Under the pieces are notes generated by a model that was given only the letters and a program-made list of their open reading frames with translations, had not been told where the DNA came from and searched no databases. From positions 1 to 41,504 of the forward strand of contig JAJFBF010000020.1 in assembly GCA_020697295.1 (NCBI GenBank): a DNA stretch of 41,504 nucleotides. Reading direction: 5' to 3'. Shown here one piece after another: positions 33,159-41,504 of the stretch. The stretch comes from Moraxellaceae bacterium. Its GTDB lineage: Bacteria > Pseudomonadota > Gammaproteobacteria > Pseudomonadales > Moraxellaceae. Each line of letters opens with the position of its first letter. The first letter of the stretch is position 1. The position numbers were made by a program, and so were the translations under genes.

Positions 33159-33947
33159 ATGCGAAGGCTACTGCTTGCCCTGGCCGCTTCCATCTCCGTG
33201 TCCGGCGCCATGATCGCCTCCGTCAGCTCGGCGGCCCCCGCCCCGGCCTCGAATCCTGCCTACGAAACTGTAAAAATCCTGCAGCAGCTTGAAACCACCA
33301 GCTACCAGACAGCGACCTCCTTCTTTCTCTACAGCGTGCTCAATCGCGATCCGCAGCAACTCAAGATCACCCAGGGACATATGGCCACGGGCGACGCCCT
33401 GGTCCTGAAGGTCGGGAACCCCGCCATCAACACCAAGTGGAACGCGCTCAAGCAAGCCATCAGCTCGGCCAAGTTCACCTCCGAAGGCATGGCGGAAAAC
33501 CGCTCCCTGGTGACCCTCGACATTGCCCTGACCGGCCTGACCCAGGCGGTGCGCACCACGCGCATGGAGCAGCGCCTGGCTGCCAACATCTCCACCGACA
33601 AGATGGCCGACATGCTCTACGACCAGCACGTACTCATGCAGACCATGACCTCGGCCTACCTGCGCAACGCCGCCGACTACTTTGGCGGCTCCATCGTGCA
33701 GAGCGAACTGCCGCCGGTCGAGATCGACAAGCTGGCCAGCAAGTTCCAGACCCAGCTCGACCAGCTGAACCGTCACTACGCCAAAAATCCCGCGATATCG
33801 GTCCTGCTGCGCGAGGTGGTCACCAAGTGGACCTTCATCCGCGGCTCCTTCATCAACTACAACGAGAACAACGTGCCCTTCATCGTCGGCCGTTACAACG
33901 ACCAGATCACCGAGAGGCTGCTACTCGCCTACGAGAAGACGCTCTGA
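33159..33947 (+). CDS. Secreted helical protein of unknown function
   Basis: A 262-residue protein with a Sec signal peptide (residues 1 to about 25, cleavage near VSSA-AP). The mature part is mostly predicted amphipathic helix with few Cys or Trp: for example ETVKILQQLETTSYQTATSF, ITQGHMATGDALVL and MADMLYDQHVLMQTMTSAY. I do not recognise the family. The helical, ligand-box-free character recalls the periplasmic helix bundles of PilJ-type receptors, but without a membrane or signalling part; this is only a resemblance. The start follows AGGA. A terminator lies 22 bp after the stop, so it is a single-gene unit. Confidence 0.8.
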   Translation: MRRLLLALAASISVSGAMIASVSSAAPAPASNPAYETVKILQQLETTSYQTATSFFLYSVLNRDPQQLKITQGHMATGDALVLKVGNPAINTKWNALKQAISSAKFTSEGMAENRSLVTLDIALTGLTQAVRTTRMEQRLAANISTDKMADMLYDQHVLMQTMTSAYLRNAADYFGGSIVQSELPPVEIDKLASKFQTQLDQLNRHYAKNPAISVLLREVVTKWTFIRGSFINYNENNVPFIVGRYNDQITERLLLAYEKTL

Positions 33948-33969
33948 TCCACATGCAGGCAAGTGCATG

Positions 33970-33998
33970 AAAAAGGCGGCCTCAGGGCTGCCTTTTTT
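33970..33998 (+). terminator. Intrinsic terminator of the secreted-protein gene
   Basis: AAAAAGGC and GCCTTTTT pair, with GCC/GGC pairing inside around TCA-type loop bases, then T-run. The stop codon of the convergent small membrane gene (33982-33984) lies inside the hairpin. Confidence 0.88.
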
Positions 33999-34338
33999 GT
34001 TTGAGCATCGCCACCGGCGGCGCCGGCCGCCGCAGGGGCGGCGCCAGCTGCCGGAGGCCCTGCCAGCCGCCGACCGCGCCGGCCAGCATCACGGCCGCCG
34101 CCGACCACTGCTGCGCCGCCAGCAGCGTCTCGCGGGTCCAGCCCTGGCTGAGGATTGAGTCAGGCAGCACCAACAGCACCAGCGCCAGCAACAGCCCCGC
34201 ACCGACGACAACTGCCAGCGCCAGCCAGCCGCTGCGCACCGCGCCTGCCGCCGCCGGCACCAGCGCGCGCACGACCTGCAGGCTGGCGGCAGTCCATATC
34301 CACATCAACAATCCCATTGCCACAATCACGGCTTGCAT
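33982..34338 (-). CDS. Small integral membrane protein, function unknown
   Basis: A 118-residue protein with three hydrophobic segments (about 1-22, 38-60 and 73-95) and a basic, Pro-rich cytoplasmic tail ending LKQKRQP. No known domain is recognised. The ATG at 34338 is preceded by GGAGAAAAGGC, a good ribosome-binding site. It follows the TatD gene by 20 bp and is the last gene of the minus-strand run from leuA; its stop falls within the terminator of the convergent gene. Confidence 0.7.
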   Translation of the reverse strand: MQAVIVAMGLLMWIWTAASLQVVRALVPAAAGAVRSGWLALAVVVGAGLLLALVLLVLPDSILSQGWTRETLLAAQQWSAAAVMLAGAVGGWQGLRQLAPPLRRPAPPVAMLKQKRQP

Positions 34339-34358
34339 GCCTTTTCTCCAGATCCGTT

Positions 34359-35162
34359 TCAGGCAACGAGGCGCAAGGCCTTCAGGCTCTCGCGCCGCGT
34401 CACCGCCACCACTTCCTCGACCGTCACATTCCTGAGCGCCGCCAGCGCCGCCGCCACCGCCGGCAGGAACTCCGGCGAATTGCGCGTGCGCTCAGGCCCC
34501 GGCGCGCGATGCGGCTGCGGCGTCATGTCGGGAGCATCGGTTTCCAGGACCAGCGCCTCCAGCGGCATCGCCGCGACAACGGCACGCAGACGCCGCGACT
34601 GGTCATAGGTCAGCGGCCCGCCGATGCCGAGGTGAAATCCGAGGCGCACATAATGCCGCGCCTCCTCGATGCCACCTGACCAGGCATGCACGATGCCGCC
34701 ATCGCGAAAGCGGGTCTCCCTCAATACCCGCAGCACCTCGGCGTGAGCCTTGCGCACATGCAGCAGCACCGGCTTGCCGGCGCGCGCGGCAATCTGCAAC
34801 TGCTCGCGAAAAAACACTTCCTGCTTGCGCTGCAATGCAGGCTCCTTGAGCTCGAGGGGAAAATGATCAAGGCCGATCTCCCCCACCGCCACCACCTCCG
34901 GATGCGCAGCCAGCAGCCGCTCAAGCTCCGCCAGATGGGCTTCCTCATGACCGGCGATATAGCAGGGGTGCAAGCCCGGCACCGGCAGCAGGCGCGGCGC
35001 GGCGTAGCGTGCGCAGACCTCGAACAGCCGCGGCCAGTGCGCGGCCACGTAGCCCGGCACCACCACCGTGTCGACCCCCGCCGCCAGCGTCCGCGCCACC
35101 ACCGCGTCGCGATCGGCGTCGAACTCCTCGACATCAAAGTGGCAGTGGGTATCGATCAGCAT
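34359..35162 (-). CDS. TatD-family metal-dependent hydrolase (YjjV position)
   Basis: A 267-residue TIM-barrel hydrolase. Metal ligands appear in order: IDTHCHFD (H6, H8), GEIGLDHF (the bridging Glu), VLLHVRKAH, IVHAWSGG and LVLETDAPDM. TatD proteins act as Mg-dependent DNases or deacylase-like hydrolases; E. coli has the paralogues TatD, YcfH and YjjV. Neighbourhood with prfC and rimI matches yjjV of E. coli, so this is likely the YjjV orthologue. The ATG at 35162 follows AGGAGG; the start 18 nt upstream lacks one. It lies 51 bp after prfC and is probably co-transcribed. Confidence 0.9.
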   Translation of the reverse strand: MLIDTHCHFDVEEFDADRDAVVARTLAAGVDTVVVPGYVAAHWPRLFEVCARYAAPRLLPVPGLHPCYIAGHEEAHLAELERLLAAHPEVVAVGEIGLDHFPLELKEPALQRKQEVFFREQLQIAARAGKPVLLHVRKAHAEVLRVLRETRFRDGGIVHAWSGGIEEARHYVRLGFHLGIGGPLTYDQSRRLRAVVAAMPLEALVLETDAPDMTPQPHRAPGPERTRNSPEFLPAVAAALAALRNVTVEEVVAVTRRESLKALRLVA

Positions 35163-35213
35163 GGCGGCCTCCTGGCGCACGGGCGCGGCTCGCCCCCGTG
35201 CGCGTCGCCCCGT

Positions 35214-36803
<1,590 letters not shown>

Positions 36804-36833
36804 GACGTTCCGCGGAATGAGAATCGAGGGGCG

Positions 36834-36862
36834 ATTATACGGGCAGCGGCGGGCCCTGTCAG
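36834..36862 (-). promoter_or_regulatory. Sigma-70 promoter of prfC
   Basis: On the minus strand CTGACA, 17 bp, TATAAT: five of six and six of six consensus bases with ideal spacing, within the 117-bp rimI-prfC gap. Confidence 0.88.
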
Positions 36863-36920
36863 AACAGGCAGCGCTGCCGTCCTGCCTTTCGGGCGGCGGC
36901 AGGCGCGGACGGAAAAGGCC

Positions 36921-37367
36921 TCAGAACGCCATGGCCATGAGCAGCGCATCCTCGCGACCGCCGTCCCGGGCCGGGTAGTAGTTGCGGCGCAGGCCGACCT
37001 CGTTGAAGCCACAGGCCTGGTAGAGCGCGATGGCGCGGGTGTTGGACGGCCGCACCTCGAGGAAGAGGGTGTCGGTGTGAGTCTTCGCATAATCCAGCAG
37101 ATGCAGGAGCAGCTCGCGGCCGAGGCCGCGTCCGTGCAGGTCGGGCGCGATGGTGATGTTGAGCAGGTGGCCCTCGTCGAGGATGACCTGGACGATGCCA
37201 TAGCCGATCAGCTGCCCGCCCGTCTCCATGGCCACCATGTAGTAGCCGCTGACCAGGGCATCGCCAAAGTTGCCGGCTGACCAGGGGAAGGCGTGCGCGC
37301 GCTGCTCCAGCAGCAGCACTCCCGGCAGGTCGTCCACCACCAGTGGGCGGATCACCGCTTCAGTCAT
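36921..37367 (-). CDS. rimI: Ribosomal protein S18 N-alanine acetyltransferase
   Basis: A 148-residue GNAT acetyltransferase. It has EQRAHAFPWSAGNFGDAL near the N-terminus (a RimI hallmark, HxFPWs), the acetyl-CoA loop APDLHGRGLGRELL, FLEVRPSNTRAIALYQACGFNEVG, and an RNYYPARDGGREDALLM end. It acetylates the N-terminal Ala of ribosomal protein S18. The ATG at 37367 lies inside the end of the upstream gene (ATGACTGA, 8-bp overlap), which implies coupled translation. Position after a holD-like gene and before prfC copies the enteric gene order. Confidence 0.95.
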   Translation of the reverse strand: MTEAVIRPLVVDDLPGVLLLEQRAHAFPWSAGNFGDALVSGYYMVAMETGGQLIGYGIVQVILDEGHLLNITIAPDLHGRGLGRELLLHLLDYAKTHTDTLFLEVRPSNTRAIALYQACGFNEVGLRRNYYPARDGGREDALLMAMAF

Positions 37368-38121
37368 CGCGGGCCTGCGGTGAGGCGGCCAGCAGGTCCA
37401 GTGCCAGCTGGCGCTTGGCGGCGGCGCTGGCGAGCAGCTCACCCAGGGCAGGCGCCGCGATCACCTCGCGCTCGGGCAGCGCCGACTGCACATGCCCGGC
37501 AAGGGTTTCACCAAACACGACACAGCCCCCGGGGGGCAGCCGCAGCGCGTGGCGAAGCCAGACCAGCATGGCGTCACGGCCATGGTCGAAGGCGGGATTG
37601 CGATTGAGCGGCCAGCGCAGGGCCTCGCCGCTGGTGGTCGGCGGCGCCACAGCCCCCAGGGCCAGGGCGATGTTGTCGAGCAGACTGTATTCGAGGGCCG
37701 CCAGGTCGGGGGCATCATCAAGGGCGATCACCGCCGTCCAGCCCGGCCCCAGTGATCGAACGGAGCAGCTGAGGCGGGGCATGCCGCCGGGGAGCGCCGC
37801 AGGGCGCGCACCAGTACTCGCAGGAGCCTCCGCTGCGGGGGACGCCAGCGGGCGTTCACGCCGGGCCTCCGGCGGGGCGGCGGCATCGGCTGTCACCGGG
37901 GGCGCGGTAACCGCTCCCTGTGCCGCCACTGGCGCTGCCATTGTCGCGGGCGCCGCCGCCACCACGGGCAGCGTTGCCACCTCGGCCAGGAAAGGGACGA
38001 AGGCCAGGGGGGCGCCAGGCAAGGCGCCGGGCAGCGCCTGCCGGGCGCTCCACAACGGAATGCCGAGCGCCGCCAGATAGGCCTGGCGGCGCCCTTCCCC
38101 GTCGTGGCCCGGCTGTGTCAT
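37360..38121 (-). CDS. holD: Probable DNA polymerase III psi subunit (HolD-like), elongated
   Basis: A 253-residue protein with an N-terminal motif RRQAYLAALGIPLWSARQAL that resembles E. coli HolD (RRDWQLQQLGITQWSLRRPG). The C-terminal block PALGELLASAAAKRQLALDL resembles HolD's LTDLRANPTARAALWQQI. Between them lies a long Ala/Pro-rich low-complexity stretch (about 50-110). E. coli HolD has 137 residues, so this form is nearly twice as long. Position immediately before rimI, with prfC next, is the holD position in E. coli. HolD links the chi subunit to the clamp loader. The start lies one base after the leuA stop (TGAGATG), so it is coupled to leuA. Identification rests on short motif similarity plus gene order. 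Confidence 0.65.
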   Translation of the reverse strand: MTQPGHDGEGRRQAYLAALGIPLWSARQALPGALPGAPLAFVPFLAEVATLPVVAAAPATMAAPVAAQGAVTAPPVTADAAAPPEARRERPLASPAAEAPASTGARPAALPGGMPRLSCSVRSLGPGWTAVIALDDAPDLAALEYSLLDNIALALGAVAPPTTSGEALRWPLNRNPAFDHGRDAMLVWLRHALRLPPGGCVVFGETLAGHVQSALPEREVIAAPALGELLASAAAKRQLALDLLAASPQARDD

Positions 38122-38122
38122 C

Positions 38123-39670
38123 TCAGACTCCGTTGCTGCCCTGCGGGCTCACCCGCTCCACGCTGGAGCGCATCAGGTTGAGCGCGTTCAGGTAGGCCTT
38201 GGCGCTCGCCACCACGATATCGGTGTCGGCGCCGTGGCCATTGATGATGCGCCCGCCCTGGTTGAGGCGAACCGTGACCTCGCCCTGCGAGTCGGTGCCC
38301 GAGGTGATGGCGTTCACCGAGTACAGCTCGAGGCTGGTGCCGGAGTTGGCCACGGCCTCGATGGCGCGGAAGGTGGCGTCCACCGGGCCCGAGCCCGTGG
38401 CGGTGACCGGCTTTTCCTGGCCGCCCACGCTCAGCGTGAGGTTGGCCTCGGGACGGGTGCCGGTCTTGGAGGTCACTTCCAGGCTGACCAGCTTCCAGGT
38501 TTCCTCGACGGTCTGCTGGGCGTCGCTGACCAGGGCATGGATGTCCTCGTCGAAGATCTCGTGCTTCTTGTCCGCCAGTTCCTTGAAGCGCATGAAGAGC
38601 GCGTTCAAGGAGTTGTCGGAGCCGACCGGAATGCCGAGCTGGTCGAGGCGGGCGCGGAAGGCGGCGCGGCCAGAGTGCTTGCCCAGCACCATGCGGTTGG
38701 CGTTCCAGCCGACGTCCTCGGCTTTCATGATCTCGTAGGTTTCGCGGTGCTTGAGCACGCCGTCCTGGTGAATGCCGGACTCGTGCGCAAAGGCGTTGGC
38801 GCCGACGATGGCCTTGTTGGGCTGCACCGGGAAGCCGGTGATGCTCGACACCAGGCGCGAGGTCGGCACGATTTCCACGGTGTTGATGCGCGACTCCACC
38901 GGGAACAGGTCGGCACGCGTGCGCACTGCCATCACGATTTCCTCGAGCGCGGCGTTGCCGGCGCGCTCGCCGAGGCCATTGATGGTGCACTCGACCTGGC
39001 GCGCGCCATTGAGCACGGCGGCCAGCGAGTTGGACACGGCCAGGCCAAGATCGTTGTGGCAGTGCACCGAGAACACGGCCTTGTCGGCATTGGGAATGCG
39101 CTGGATCAGCTGCCCGATCAATTCGCCGAACTGGTTGGGAATGGCGTAGCCCACGGTGTCGGGAATATTGATCGTGCGCGCGCCGGCGTCGATGGCCGCC
39201 TCGATGACGCGGCAGAGGAAGTCGATCTCGGAGCGGCCGGCGTCCTCGCAGGAAAACTCGACGTCGTCGACGAGGTTGCGCGCATACTTCACGGCGCGCA
39301 CGGCATTTTCCAGCACCGCATCCGGCTCCAGGCGAAGCTTGTACTTCATGTGGATGGGGCTGGTGGCGATAAAGGTATGGATGCGCGCGGCATTGGCGGG
39401 CTTCAGGGCTTCGGCGGCGCGATCGATGTCCTCGGCGCGGGCGCGCGAGAGCGAGCAGATACGCGACTCGCGCACCGCCTCGGCGACGGCGCGGACGGAT
39501 TCGAAGTCACCCTGGGAGGCAATGGCGAAACCGGCCTCGATGACGTCGACGCGCATGCGCTCCAGCGCCTTGCCGATACGGACCTTCTCTTCCAGGGTCA
39601 TGGAGGCGCCGGGGCTCTGCTCGCCGTCGCGCATGGTGGTATCGAAAATGATGAGTTGCTGTTTGCTCAT
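38123..39670 (-). CDS. leuA: 2-isopropylmalate synthase
   Basis: A 515-residue enzyme of the E. coli LeuA type. Catalytic barrel motifs: [43 protein letters not shown], and the metal-binding [18 protein letters not shown] linker with [17 protein letters not shown] and the C-terminal leucine-binding regulatory domain (about 385-505, [14 protein letters not shown]) follow. It condenses acetyl-CoA with 2-oxoisovalerate, the first committed step to leucine, with feedback inhibition by leucine. The ATG at 39670 follows GCAGGAG. A leader peptide with six Leu codons lies upstream. No leuB, leuC or leuD is in the window; instead leuA is coupled to a holD-like gene. Confidence 0.97.
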   Translation of the reverse strand: MSKQQLIIFDTTMRDGEQSPGASMTLEEKVRIGKALERMRVDVIEAGFAIASQGDFESVRAVAEAVRESRICSLSRARAEDIDRAAEALKPANAARIHTFIATSPIHMKYKLRLEPDAVLENAVRAVKYARNLVDDVEFSCEDAGRSEIDFLCRVIEAAIDAGARTINIPDTVGYAIPNQFGELIGQLIQRIPNADKAVFSVHCHNDLGLAVSNSLAAVLNGARQVECTINGLGERAGNAALEEIVMAVRTRADLFPVESRINTVEIVPTSRLVSSITGFPVQPNKAIVGANAFAHESGIHQDGVLKHRETYEIMKAEDVGWNANRMVLGKHSGRAAFRARLDQLGIPVGSDNSLNALFMRFKELADKKHEIFDEDIHALVSDAQQTVEETWKLVSLEVTSKTGTRPEANLTLSVGGQEKPVTATGSGPVDATFRAIEAVANSGTSLELYSVNAITSGTDSQGEVTVRLNQGGRIINGHGADTDIVVASAKAYLNALNLMRSSVERVSPQGSNGV

Positions 39671-39761
39671 GACAAGTCACTCCTGCAATTTGGGGATGCG
39701 CCTCTTGAGCGCTGCTGCTTGCAAATCGGTATCGGGGGTAAGGAAAAGCGATATGTGCCCG
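39671..39761 (-). promoter_or_regulatory. leuA leader region with alternative pairings
   Basis: Between the leader peptide stop and leuA. The leuA ribosome-binding site GCAGGAG (39680-39686) is exactly complementary to CTCCTGC inside the Leu-codon run (39773-39779). A second segment, GCAGCAGC (39711-39718), can pair with the same CTGCTG codons. No stem followed by a T-run is present, so control at translation rather than by an intrinsic terminator is suggested. Confidence 0.55.
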
Positions 39762-39851
39762 TCAGGGCAGCAGCAGGAGCAGCAGGGCGCCGCGCACAAC
39801 AGCGTGTGCACGGGTGACAACATTGATGAGGCGTTCCGCAGAGTGGTTCAT
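39762..39851 (-). CDS. leuL: leu operon leader peptide with six consecutive leucines
   Basis: A 29-codon frame ending TGA at 39762-39764. It reads MNHSAERLINVV at the start, has two Val-Val pairs (11-12, 18-19), and ends with six Leu codons in a row (residues 23-28: CTG CTG CTC CTG CTG CTG) and Pro. Position 91 bp before leuA and the Leu run match the role of LeuL, where ribosome stalling on Leu codons senses charged leucyl-tRNA. The ATG at 39851 lacks a clear ribosome-binding site and lies 6 bases after the rhombosortase stop in the same frame, so translation by reinitiation is possible. Too short to be caught by ordinary gene finding. Confidence 0.8.
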   Translation of the reverse strand: MNHSAERLINVVTRAHAVVRGALLLLLLP

Positions 39852-39857
39852 CAGGCG

Positions 39858-40490
39858 TCAGGCATCGGGACCAGTCTTGGGACTATAGCCAGTCCCGGCA
39901 GCCTTGTGAAGCCGGTCGCGCCAGAGCGACCACAGGCCGTACACACCCCCCGTCAGGGCGCCGAAGAGATGGGCATCCGGCATGACCCGCCCGTGGATAA
40001 GGCCGCGCAGGTAATCCGGATCGTAGGCGCCGGTCTGCTCCCAGGCCTGGCGGCCCACCAGCAGGACCAGCACCGCAAGCGCCAGGCCGGGCGCGGCCGG
40101 GATGAGGCGCAGCACGCCAAAATACAACAGGCCGTGGAGGACGCCCGAAAACCCCACATAGGCGACCAGGGACGGCTGCTTGAGCCAGAGCCCGAGGGAA
40201 ATCACGAAGGGCGCCACCAGGATGATGCGCCACCAGTCACGGGCGGGCACCTCCTGGCGCAGGACGAGGGCCACCAGGACCGTGCCGGTGGCGTTGAGCA
40301 GGGCGTGGGACAGGTTGAGATGGACAAAGTGCCCCGTGAAGACCCGCCACAGCTCGCCGCGGGCCTGGGCATCCCGCTGATAGCACAACAGGTCTGCTGC
40401 CGCGGGCCACAGGGCCAGCAACAGGAAGAGGGCCGCCAGGGCGACGGCCGGGGGCAGCGGGGAAGCGGCAGGCGCGCCCTTACTCGGCAT
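39858..40490 (-). CDS. rrtA: Rhombosortase (rhomboid-family GlyGly-CTERM protease)
   Basis: A 210-residue membrane protein with about six hydrophobic segments. Family motifs: GHFVHLNLSHALLN (H54, H57, H62), catalytic Ser115 in YVGFSGVLHGLLYFG, and catalytic His174 in MPDAHLFGALTGG. The FSGVLHG and DAHLxGA pattern is characteristic of rhombosortases, which process proteins bearing a C-terminal GlyGly-CTERM signal. No such substrate is in the window. The ATG at 40490 overlaps the end of the preceding secreted-protein gene by 11 bp, implying coupling. The leucine leader follows 6 bp after its stop. Confidence 0.88.
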   Translation of the reverse strand: MPSKGAPAASPLPPAVALAALFLLLALWPAAADLLCYQRDAQARGELWRVFTGHFVHLNLSHALLNATGTVLVALVLRQEVPARDWWRIILVAPFVISLGLWLKQPSLVAYVGFSGVLHGLLYFGVLRLIPAAPGLALAVLVLLVGRQAWEQTGAYDPDYLRGLIHGRVMPDAHLFGALTGGVYGLWSLWRDRLHKAAGTGYSPKTGPDA

Positions 40491-40773
40491 CCTGCAGGAC
40501 AGGCAGGGCGCGGGGACGCCGCGCCTCCAGAGTGGCACCAGCGCCGGCCACCGGCGGCGAGGTGGCGCCGCGGGCTTCGTTGGAGGTGGCACTGATCTTT
40601 TCACGCAGGATGAGGTTGATGCAGGTCTTGAGTTCATCCAGTTCGCCGAGGGTCATGTGGAAACGACCCGCCCCGGCAAATTGCATGGAAAGATCCGCGC
40701 ATGTGTCAGCCCGCGCAGGCAAGGCGTACAGGCTGCCCAGCAGCAGCGGGAGCAGATAGTGGATTGGACGCAT
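40480..40773 (-). CDS. Small secreted protein, function unknown
   Basis: A 97-residue protein with a Sec signal peptide (MRPIHYLLPLLLGSLYALPARA, cleavage near residue 22) and a short mature part. Cys25 and Cys51 could form a disulfide around a helix TLGELDELKTCINLILREKI; the C-terminal third is Pro/Ala-rich and disordered-looking. No GlyGly-CTERM signal is present, so it is not an evident rhombosortase substrate. The ATG at 40773 follows GAGGGG; a longer in-frame version would be Pro/Gly-rich and without a signal peptide at its start. It overlaps the rhombosortase gene and is preceded by four stem-loops. Confidence 0.72.
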   Translation of the reverse strand: MRPIHYLLPLLLGSLYALPARADTCADLSMQFAGAGRFHMTLGELDELKTCINLILREKISATSNEARGATSPPVAGAGATLEARRPRALPVLQDAE

Positions 40774-41049
40774 GGTCCCCTCATTGTTGTTGTTATCTTC
40801 CTTGCTGGGTGAGACTGCCACCCGACCGAGCTCCTTCGGTGGCGCATTTTTGCACGCAGCAGGTGCAAGCCTCAAGGGAGGCTTTGGTAAACCCCCCGCC
40901 AAGGGAGGGGGTTTCCGACGACCGCCGGCGCCGGGCAAGCCGCCAGGGTCCGAGCCGGCCCTGCCGGCCGCGAAGCCCAGAGCCTCCTCCCCCGCCGGGT
41001 CAGCCCCGGGCACGCGGGGGCTGCACAGCCGGCCGGAAAGGCGCGCCCC
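40774..41049 (-). other. Structured region upstream of the small secreted protein gene
   Basis: No gene is seen between the groEL terminator and the small secreted gene. In transcript order there are four stem-loops: AAACCCCC/GGGGGTTT (40889-40914), AAGCCTC/GAGGCTT with loop CCTT (40867-40884), TTGCAC/GTGCAA (40850-40868, sharing two bases with the previous one), and GCCACC/GGTGGC (40817-40843). The last ends about 45 nt before the start codon. No T-run directly follows any of them on the minus strand. No known riboswitch class is recognised. Confidence 0.5.
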
Positions 41050-41079
41050 AAAAAAAAAGGCCCCTTGCGGGGCCTTTTT
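41050..41079 (-). terminator. Intrinsic terminator of groEL
   Basis: On the minus strand AAAAAGGCCCC-GCAA-GGGGCCTTTTT followed by further T, 22 bp after the groEL stop. Confidence 0.95.
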
Positions 41080-41101
41080 CGGGAGCGCGGTGCAGCCTGA
41101 C

Positions 41102-41504
<403 letters not shown>

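Noticed and set aside
40817-40872. Glycine-riboswitch-like CACCGAAGGAGC on the minus strand.
   Set aside because: The surrounding conserved CUCUCAGG and GGACAG parts are missing, and the words are explained by simple nested hairpins.

Overview
The window is GC-rich, densely packed proteobacterial chromosome with no rRNA, tRNA, CRISPR array, insertion sequence or phage gene that I can recognise. The order holD-like / rimI / prfC / TatD-family (yjjV position), the rhombosortase, the E. coli-type leuA with a leucine-rich leader, and sigma-54-controlled nitrate uptake fit a gammaproteobacterium best. A betaproteobacterium cannot be excluded, and I cannot name a genus. Both ends cut a gene: cheA on the left and groEL on the right.

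Left part (1-7.6 kb). A minus-strand chemosensory cluster holds a two-domain response regulator, a protein with three CheW modules and the start of a CheA. A 742-bp gap follows, then an operon of a lipoprotein metallo-aminopeptidase and a GlpG-type rhomboid. Next come a DUF4136 lipoprotein and an outer-membrane porin with a long structured leader.

Nitrate region (7.6-12.2 kb). Minus-strand genes encode a nitrate-type ABC transporter (nrtA-nrtB-nrtD) and the ANTAR antiterminator NasT. The control DNA is unusually readable. Consensus sigma-54 promoters precede both nasT and nrtA. The nrtA leader carries two stem-loops with A1/G4 hexaloops, the second overlapping a strong intrinsic terminator. 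This implies nitrogen control of initiation plus nitrate control of elongation. A 40-nt hairpin between nrtA and nrtB probably sets their relative mRNA levels.

Middle (12.2-30.5 kb). An MFS transporter, a DUF815 ATPase and a CHASE-GGDEF cyclase are followed by an Old Yellow Enzyme divergent from an ArsR regulator and a metallo-beta-lactamase hydrolase. Then come an EmrAB efflux pair, olsB-olsA (ornithine lipids), ppc, a LadS/RetS-like hybrid kinase, and a membrane protein with a degenerate GGDEF domain that keeps its c-di-GMP I-site.

Right part (30.7-41.5 kb). An Ala/Pro-rich lipoprotein, YchJ, a thiolase and an unknown secreted helical protein lie on the plus strand. A long minus-strand run follows: small secreted protein, rhombosortase, leucine leader peptide, leuA, holD-like gene, rimI, prfC, tatD and a small membrane protein. 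The leader peptide has six consecutive Leu codons, and part of that run is complementary to the leuA ribosome-binding site.
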